A stretch of 64,000 nucleotides of DNA from Astropecten irregularis (lineage: Eukaryota; Echinodermata; Asteroidea; Paxillosida; Astropectinidae): the NCBI GenBank assembly GCA_963971285.1, contig OZ020246.1, positions 15,173,217 through 15,237,216 of the forward strand. Reading direction: 5' to 3'. The translations under genes and the position numbers were made by a program. This document shows positions 59,501-64,000 of this stretch, in pieces. Position 1 is the stretch's first letter; each line of letters begins with the position of its first letter. The notes under the pieces were generated by a model. It did no database searches and was not told the origin of the DNA. It saw only the letters and a list, made by a program, of their open reading frames with translations.

Positions 59501-62424
59501 AAGCAGCTGCATTGGGACAAACTTCCAAATGATGCAGTAGATATTAAGCGTTTCAAAAAGAAGTCCCTTTTTATAACTTTGAAGGGGAAAATGCCTATTT
59601 TATAATGTTTATTAAAGTCTCTTCCATACATTTGAGGAGCATTTGATATTCATAAGAATTGTTTTTAGATGATTACCTGTATCTTGGAATTGATGTCATT
59701 GCTCTGCCAGTTCTCCTGATGCTGACGAAGCCTATCCTGAATCGACTTGGCCATGGCACCCACACGCGGCTCTACTTTAGTGGTACCGATGGCAGGTGAA
59801 GGTGCAGCACTTGTCTTGTGCCTTCCGAAGTAGGCCTTCACGTTGGTAGACGCCACCGCTGCTGGCTTCTTGTCTTCAGCAGGTGCCACTGCCTGTTTCT
59901 TCATGGCATTGGTAGGCTGAGGAGCCTGACGCTTGGTGGAAGGCTTCTTCAGCTCTTGAGTTGTGGAGGAGGTTGAGGTGGTCGTAGCAGCTGCTGCTCT
60001 GGGCTTCGGAGTCGGCTCTTGCCCCTGGTCTTGAGAGAAGTGCTTCTGAAGCTCCATTCTGGAAGGCTCTCTTTCTCGGGAGAGAGACACTTGGATCCTT
60101 TTCCTGCCCGGAGTACCTCCAGATGTAGACATGGCACTCTTGGCGGAGGTGCCGTTGGTCTTCTCTGCAACTTGTCGCTGCTCAATCAGCCTGGAGTAGG
60201 CGCTGCCCTTGGTTGCGCTGCCAGTTGGCAATGACCTCAACTCAGCCCTAGCTGATGCTTTGCCATCAGACTGGTCAGTCGAGGAGCTTCTATTCTTTGC
60301 CGGACTAGCTGTTGGGAGGGATCTTATTTGGGCCTTACCCTGCCCATTTCCTGTGACCAACTCTTTCTCTTCTTCCTCTTCCTCAAACCTCACATTCCTT
60401 GCTGGCTTTTTGGGAGTTACAGACTTTGGCTGCGGCTGTTCTTCACGCGGCTCCTCCACTGGCTTAGGGCGCTCCCATTTACGTGTCTGTGGCTTGTCCT
60501 GGTGAATAAATATATTTTTTTAATTACAAAATGTCCAAGCATGCCAATGTGTTTCTTGTTTTTTCATTACAACCTTTGCCTAGACCACTCTGTAACATCA
60601 AACATACAACACAGATTGTACATATGTAGGTTCAGTCCACTTCAGTCAGTTCTCTTTTTGAATTATTTGATTCAATTACTTCACACAATAATAACAACTT
60701 TGTGAAATTACCATGATGCACTGCATAATTATCTTCTAACAACCACAACAGATCACTTTACAAATTGGTGGACAATCATCTCCCAATGATGACCAGAGCA
60801 GGCTAAATGTTGAGACCTAACCAGAAGTGCGAAAGTATGACGAATATTACACAGTGTTTTCTGTAAACCCATCCACATACCAATTAGCAGGGGTTGAAAT
60901 TAACTTCAGTCTCTTGGTGGCCTGCAGGGCCAGTGGACAGTGCACTGCACTGGCATTGTTCCTCAAATCAGTGGTCCGATGATGGTTTTTGGTGGCCCTG
61001 GACCAGCAGACCAGTGTTAATTTCAACCCCAGCAATTGTCACCATGCAAAGCGTCTAATCTTTCTTGGAATACATGTAGGTGGACAATTATTCATGAAAA
61101 AGAAAATGTACAAAGACACAAGCCTGATAGCCCTGCCAGTAATTTGAATACAAGATGATTCTTACCTCAGTGTGATGTTCGTGCTTGGGATGGTCCAGAT
61201 CATCCTCCCAGCTGTTGATGTTTGCTGCCAGGGCTGCAAACCTGCTCTTCCTGGAGGGTGGTGCCGAGGGCACGGTGTTCAGCTCCAGGTCTGGCTGCCG
61301 GGGTTTGGGGGCCGGCACGTTCTTCGGAGAGTCAAGCTCAGAGCCCTCTGTGGATGATTAGAAACAAATATCTGGTTCAAGAGGGCTTACTGCTGCAAAG
61401 CTTAGACAGTGTGTCCGAATGAACTTGAGTGATACATAGTCCATAACTTAGATTTGAGGCTATGCATGGTGGAAGCACATAACTTTGCATTCTCCTGAAG
61501 ACGGCCAGAGCATACTGGCCGGAAGGTCGAGTTAACCGGCTCTTTTTAGAGCCACCCCATACTCACAAAAGAGATTATGTCACAAGGTGTTATCTCAAAC
61601 CAATTAATTTACAATTTCCAGTGTAATATGCTTTTCTGTCTTAAACTATTATTTTAAAAGAGTGATGTCTAATTAATGTTGTGCCAAGTAATCAGATCGG
61701 TGCACCAGATACATGTATGTTCACAGCCTGCACTGCCTGACTGAAGTTCGTGGCTTGCATTACTTTCCACCACAGGGTTTTGAGTGAATAGACTGTTGTT
61801 GACGGTCTCTAGAGAGATCTATACCAACCTGCTCCAGACCACTCTTTCCTCATGTCAGCCAGCTTGCTCATTCGGGACCGGACCGAGGGAATGGCAGGTG
61901 TGTCTGGCTTAATGTCATATGCTGTCAGGCTCGACTTGACCGGTGATTCTGCATGGATAAAAAGAAATATACAATGGAAATGATCAAACTTTACTAACTT
62001 GCAATTGACATCATAATCAAGGGCCAATCAATTGCTAGGTTGAATTTTGCCAGATGATTTGCCCATAGGAAAACCATAGTTAAATACATAATGTAAATTG
62101 TGTTTTGGACATTGCAGCAAGTTGTTTTTAAATTTCTGATGTTTGCTTTCAAATCTCAATTCTGATAAAGGACAATTCTGCTTCCCACTTTTAGCACAAA
62201 ATCAAATACCCTGACAATTTGGAAGTCTTTGTAAAGTTAAAATTTCCTTGTGTAAATTTCCAGAACCTACCTTGGAATCTGACTTTCTTCTCCTCATTCT
62301 CCGAGGAGGATGTGTCGGCCAGTGGGGGTCGCCTCTTGCGAGGTGACACCTGAGACTGGTTCATCTTCTTGGCGAGGTTCTCACTCCTTGCCCGAGTCCT
62401 CTCAAGGAGTCTCTGTTGAAACAT
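47478..62424 (-). CDS. ANLN: Anillin, contractile-ring scaffold (16 exons, 1,137 aa)
   Basis: Sixteen GT-AG exons join without a frame break to 1,137 codons, close to the length of vertebrate anillin. Anillin is the cytoskeletal scaffold that links F-actin, myosin II, septins and RhoA at the cleavage furrow. Recognisable parts: N-terminal [16 protein letters not shown] (residues 5-22); basic motif [27 protein letters not shown]; the actin-binding region spanning [14 protein letters not shown] and [14 protein letters not shown]; an acidic [31 protein letters not shown]; the anillin homology domain from about 735 to 980; and a PH domain at about 985-1130 with [20 protein letters not shown]. The start is uncertain. 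ATG 62424 gives [10 protein letters not shown], but CAACAG at 62413-62418 (minus strand) is a possible acceptor, and an MDPFT-like first exon, as in other animals, may lie upstream. Composite of exons; introns lie between the listed pieces. Confidence 0.93.
47596..48508 (-). other. Anillin last intron with 61-bp tandem repeats
   Basis: GTAAGT donor and CCCCCAG acceptor on the minus strand. Most of the intron is the tandem array at 47858-48470. Confidence 0.85.
47858..48470 (+). repeat. ~61-bp tandem array, about ten copies
   Basis: The unit contains AAATGGTCAGAGTTGGGAGG, then GCCTGATGTTTCGATCCTAG, then CAGGATCTTTCTCAAAGG. GATCCTAGCAGGATC inside each unit is a small palindrome. Single copies of the same motif occur at 48850-48905 and 53958-54085. 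Confidence 0.9.
48509..48690 (-). CDS. ANLN: Anillin exon 15: PH domain middle
   Basis: It encodes [20 protein letters not shown] and then [20 protein letters not shown] to DSTVVT. Acceptor CCCGATAG and donor GTAAGT are present. It aligns with the NTFELITV region of vertebrate anillin. Confidence 0.9.
48850..48905 (+). repeat. Single relative of the 61-bp repeat
   Basis: TTGGAGTTAGGAGGGCCTAG followed by CGCGTTTCGATCCTAGCAGG lies in the intron between exons 14 and 15. Confidence 0.7.
49438..49632 (-). CDS. ANLN: Anillin exon 14: start of PH domain
   Basis: It encodes [17 protein letters not shown] and then the strongest family match, [20 protein letters not shown] followed by [20 protein letters not shown]. 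Donor GTAAGT and acceptor AAATAAAG are present. Confidence 0.95.
50545..50676 (-). CDS. ANLN: Anillin exon 13
   Basis: It encodes [20 protein letters not shown] and RFTLCK, part of the anillin homology domain. The acceptor is ATTACAG and the donor GTGAGG. Confidence 0.92.
51146..51389. mobile_element. 244-bp palindromic MITE in an anillin intron
   Basis: Ends TAGAATTGGGTAAGGCTTG and CAAGCCTTACCCAATTCTA are perfect inverses. Inner pairs GACATTGGGACAAGTG and CACTTGTCCCAATGTC extend the hairpin nearly the whole length. Confidence 0.8.
51509..51656 (-). CDS. ANLN: Anillin exon 12
   Basis: It encodes [20 protein letters not shown] and [20 protein letters not shown], matching the FEINIEVYSLVQ and TPKRLL region of vertebrate anillin. 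The acceptor is CCGTACAG and the donor GTACGT. Confidence 0.92.
51707..51980 (-). mobile_element. Family A MITE in an anillin intron
   Basis: TTAA bounds both ends. The interior shares ACAGAACAGCACTCACACTT and ATGTTACCAATCATGTACTG with the variant-2 copies. It is shorter than the others, so internally deleted. Confidence 0.6.
52790..52913 (-). CDS. ANLN: Anillin exon 11
   Basis: It encodes [20 protein letters not shown] and [15 protein letters not shown] in the anillin homology domain, matching NYYYLIILKAGAENMVAT of vertebrates. Acceptor ATTGCAG and donor GTAAGT. Confidence 0.92.
53532..53711 (-). CDS. ANLN: Anillin exon 10
   Basis: It encodes [20 protein letters not shown] and [20 protein letters not shown], matching KGSVTLSEIRLPLKADF of vertebrate anillin. 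Acceptor CCGCAG and donor GTAACA. Confidence 0.93.
53958..54086. repeat. Inverted pair of the 61-bp repeat motif
   Basis: TTGGAGTTAGGAAGGCATGA at the left faces a reversed copy ending GACCCTCCTAACTC, giving a ~128-bp hairpin built from the same unit as the array at 47858. Confidence 0.7.
54344..54479 (-). CDS. ANLN: Anillin exon 9
   Basis: It encodes [20 protein letters not shown] and [11 protein letters not shown], matching the QQTVIYQASQALNC and [13 protein letters not shown] helices of vertebrate anillin (Rho-binding side of the homology domain). Donor GTCAGT, acceptor GACAG. Confidence 0.93.
55741..56103 (+). repeat. 59-bp tandem array, about six copies
   Basis: The unit is GATTCATATTTTGTCAGAAA, then CTGAAAACCTTGAATTTTGT, then GGAATAAGAAATACTCTGT. 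Period 59 is seen from 55801 to 55860. Confidence 0.88.
56150..56305 (+). repeat. 80-bp tandem repeat, two copies
   Basis: GATACTGTGTGGTGAAAAAC starts at 56150 and again at 56230. The unit includes CCTTGAATTTTGTGGAATAA from the neighbouring 59-bp repeat, so the two arrays are related. Confidence 0.85.
56597..56830 (-). CDS. ANLN: Anillin exon 8
   Basis: It encodes a Pro/Ser-rich linker with [16 protein letters not shown], matching LLYSIDAYRSQR of vertebrate anillin, and [10 protein letters not shown] at its end. Acceptor CATTTAG, donor GTCAGA. Confidence 0.9.
56950..57203 (+). mobile_element. Family A MITE, 5' part lost
   Basis: ATTCTGTATTTATCCAGAAA and CACAGGTTTGTTTTTATTCC are family A internal modules. 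The right end is CCCTTTAA; the left TTAA terminus is absent. Confidence 0.6.
57417..57531. mobile_element. MITE with GGGCCTGTTTGTTT termini, copy 2
   Basis: The right end CTGAAACAAACAGGCCC and the interior CATGCAGGATACGCTAAGAT match the copy at 37332. The left end is partly degraded (GATTGTTTGTTTGTTTCAG). Confidence 0.7.
57569..57786 (-). CDS. ANLN: Anillin exon 7: acidic segment
   Basis: It encodes [12 protein letters not shown], an acidic run [10 protein letters not shown], and [19 protein letters not shown], matching the acidic INDLFSDVLEEG region of vertebrate anillin. Acceptor AATTTCAG, donor GTACGT. Confidence 0.92.
58120..58178. repeat. Single end of the GGGGCCAATTT MITE
   Basis: TTTTGGTGCTTAAGCAGCTC followed by CATAAAATTGGCCCC matches the right terminus of the element at 24343-24595. 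No second end is present nearby. Confidence 0.5.
58422..58800 (-). CDS. ANLN: Anillin exon 6: Pro/Glu-rich linker
   Basis: It encodes [20 protein letters not shown] and later [18 protein letters not shown], a disordered, charged linker of low conservation. Frame and donor GTGAGT fit the flanking exons exactly. The acceptor is taken as GATCAG at 58801; CCTAG nine bases further in is the alternative. Confidence 0.85.
59150..59285. repeat. Imperfect hairpin in an anillin intron
   Basis: GGCCAATCTCGGGGGGCGGC and GTCACCCC at left face GTCACCCCTGCCACCCCCAA and GATTGG at right. Probably a small palindromic MITE. Confidence 0.5.
59339..59428 (-). CDS. ANLN: Anillin exon 5
   Basis: It encodes [20 protein letters not shown] and KKKTEEPPT, matching [20 protein letters not shown] in the actin-binding region of vertebrate anillin. 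Acceptor CTATTTTAG, donor GTAAGA. Confidence 0.9.
59677..60498 (-). CDS. ANLN: Anillin exon 4: long disordered N-terminal region
   Basis: 274 codons start [20 protein letters not shown] and end [20 protein letters not shown]. The region is basic, Ser/Thr/Pro/Ala-rich and largely unordered. Its end is the start of the actin-binding helix. Acceptor CACCAG, donor GTAATC. Confidence 0.9.
60882..61038. mobile_element. MITE with GGGGTTGAAATTAAC termini
   Basis: CAATTAGCAGGGGTTGAAAT and GTTAATTTCAACCCCAGC are inverted ends. Interior GGTGGCC pairs appear in both directions. It lies between anillin exons 3 and 4. Confidence 0.65.
61166..61347 (-). CDS. ANLN: Anillin exon 3
   Basis: It encodes [20 protein letters not shown] and [20 protein letters not shown], matching GRLANLAATICSWEDDVNH of vertebrate anillin. 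Acceptor ATCCACAG, donor GTAAGA. Confidence 0.93.
61829..61948 (-). CDS. ANLN: Anillin exon 2
   Basis: It encodes [20 protein letters not shown] and [19 protein letters not shown], matching ASSVKTRMQKLAEQRRRW of vertebrate anillin. Acceptor CCATGCAG, donor GTTGGT. Confidence 0.92.
62271..62424 (-). CDS. ANLN: Anillin exon 1 as readable in the window
   Basis: It encodes [20 protein letters not shown] and [20 protein letters not shown], ending KVRFQ at donor GTAGGT. The [11 protein letters not shown] block is the conserved anillin N terminus. Either ATG 62422-62424 starts the protein, or the exon really begins after CAACAG at 62412 and a short first exon lies upstream. Confidence 0.85.
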
Positions 62425-64000
62425 GGACCAATAACAGCAGAGTTATTATCTATGTGCGTGTTTGGTGTGAAGGAAATAGATGAGCCATATTGAATGGACA
62501 AAAATGTTTGTGTTTTAGTAGGCCTACTTTTGAAAATTATTTTGGAGCGTCATGTGTCTTTTTTTTGTACTGTTTAGGAAAGTTTGATCCGTGTAGGCTA
62601 ATCTATTAACTGGATAAAAATCTCATCACTAACTTAGGGCCAATGATTTTCCGTTTCAGAAAAGGGCAAATTCTGTTTTGAAAAATCCTGAATTCCGCTT
62701 CAGGCTGAAAAAATTCCGTTTCACTTTTTTCAGCACATAAAAATGCATTAAAGAGGGTATTACAGTCGAACCTCGTTAATACGAGGTCGCCGGGACTTAC
62801 CGAAAATGCTCGTATTAAGCGGGGCCTCGTATTATGCGGGATCCATATTTTGTCAACCGCAATGCACGTGTGTGCGGTAACACAGCACATACAGCACGCA
62901 CTATCCCTCTGGTAACCCATAATTACGTGTCAAGTCCGTGTTTACATTTTAGAAGTAATTTATACTTAATAAATTTGATTGATAAATTTCATTTTGTTGA
63001 ATTGTCACAGATGTAAAAGGGATTTCATTACAATATGTAAGAATAATAAAAACCAAGTACATAAATATGTAATAATCAAAATAATGACGGCACGAAACAA
63101 CATGAAAATTGCGAGTGGATGACAGCGACGAACGTTAGCACCGCACGTTCAGACAAGTTGGTTGCCAAATAATGTGTGCATTATGAAGCAATGTGCACCG
63201 CAGGGAACCAGCGATATTTTGATGGACACGAGAGGGCGCCTTTTTGTAACTTAAATTAATAAGTGCGTTCGTGGTTTTTTTTTTTTTTTTTTGGACACGG
63301 ATTATTTTTTTAAGATGTCAGTTTTTTTTAGCAGCCCAACATCTGTCTTTTTTTCTCTCCCCTCTATGTAGCTAATTACAGAATTTGCGCTATGTCGTAA
63401 CGGTGACCAATCAGCGGAAGCATTGCATGAACGAAACCCATGCTGCAGTTTAGCCACATATCTGATCACGTGCATGGTAACCACGTGCAGCTGTAAACAT
63501 CGGCCGATCGGTCGGGCCGCAGTCAGATCGTATCGGTGCGTTCATGGAATATTATTTTGTTCGGATACATGTTGGCTACACTTTGAAGAATTTGTTGTGA
63601 CCAAAATCCTTTTTAAAGGTCATCAGCAAGGTAAAATTGTCTGGAAATTAGCGTGGACTTTGGTTTGATTTTTGAAAGAAAAAAGTTTTTCTCCTTACGA
63701 AAACGAATCGACAAAATGGAAGACCTCGCCGTTTTCCTCGGTCGGGTTTTGACTTTCGTGACAGCCAAAAAAAAAAAACCATGTGGATCACGCACAATAA
63801 AACTAAAATACGATGCGCCGTACATTGTCTGTTTTTTGTTTACACTTTCCACTGGGCAAGCCGCTGGTAAAACCGCAGGAGGGGATTAGTGGGCATTTGT
63901 GCTGCGGTGAATTTAGCTTTCGGCAACATGAAACAACGGCGACTTGATGGTGGTGGGATTTTTCTTAATCTGTACAAAAAAATCCAAAAATCGATTCCAA
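62425..64000. other. Upstream of anillin; no supported gene
   Basis: No MDPFT-type first exon of anillin was found. The region has a pogo-type transposon end at 62761, AT-rich sequence, a poly-T run near 63271-63293, and CG-containing sequence at 63460-63560 that might hold a promoter. Open frames show no family similarity. Confidence 0.4.
62761..62850. mobile_element. pogo/Tigger-type terminal repeat
   Basis: TA is followed by CAGTCGAACCTCGTTAATAC and sub-terminal CTCGTATTAAGCGGGGCCTC, a typical pogo-superfamily end. The matching right end is not seen before the window edge. Confidence 0.6.

Noticed and set aside
62825..62860. Minus-strand ATGGATCC as an MDP-type first exon of anillin
   Set aside because: The frame reads MDPA then a stop, and it lies in a pogo-type transposon end.

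Overview
This is animal nuclear DNA: genes are split by GT-AG introns, 5' and 3' untranslated stretches are long, and most of the rest is repeats. Two protein-coding genes can be read in detail. The mix of short non-autonomous DNA transposons, tRNA-derived SINEs and satellites, plus a full-length animal anillin, suggests a marine invertebrate, possibly an echinoderm or other non-vertebrate deuterostome. That placement is inference; nothing in the window proves it.

Layout. (1) 1-9866, + strand: no coding gene. A CpG-rich block near 1430-1668 ends in a consensus splice donor and is the best candidate promoter and non-coding first exon of the next gene. The remainder looks like a repeat-bearing intron. 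(2) 9948-19665, + strand: a two-exon gene for a ~2,981-residue protein with about nine C2H2 zinc fingers. It also has a CtBP-type PEDLS motif, sumoylation-type motifs and an AT-hook, so it is probably a chromatin or transcription regulator. A 3' UTR follows to about 21.7 kb. (3) 21.8-47 kb: repeat territory. It holds TTAA-flanked MITEs, several hairpin MITEs, a 20-bp EcoRI-site minisatellite, a ~3.3-kb array of a 35-bp satellite, a G-rich 32-bp array behind a tRNA-like head, and an intact SINE with a 14-bp target duplication. It also holds a 2,029-bp long-inverted-repeat element with a perfect 9-bp target duplication, a CENP-B/pogo-like DNA-binding ORF, and a decayed zinc-finger pseudogene. 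(4) 47478-62424, - strand: a complete anillin gene. Sixteen exons join in frame to 1,137 codons. The introns carry further tandem repeats and MITEs. (5) 62.4-64 kb: upstream of anillin; a pogo-type transposon end and no clear gene.

The two large genes are convergent, one reading right from ~10 kb and one reading left from ~62 kb, and are separated by ~25 kb of repeats. Nothing suggests that they act in one pathway. Anillin is a contractile-ring scaffold for cytokinesis; the zinc-finger protein is predicted to be nuclear. The most unusual material is the repeat DNA: mosaic TTAA MITEs, a satellite with what look like founder monomers lying beside the main array, and the long-inverted-repeat element with CpG-rich cargo.
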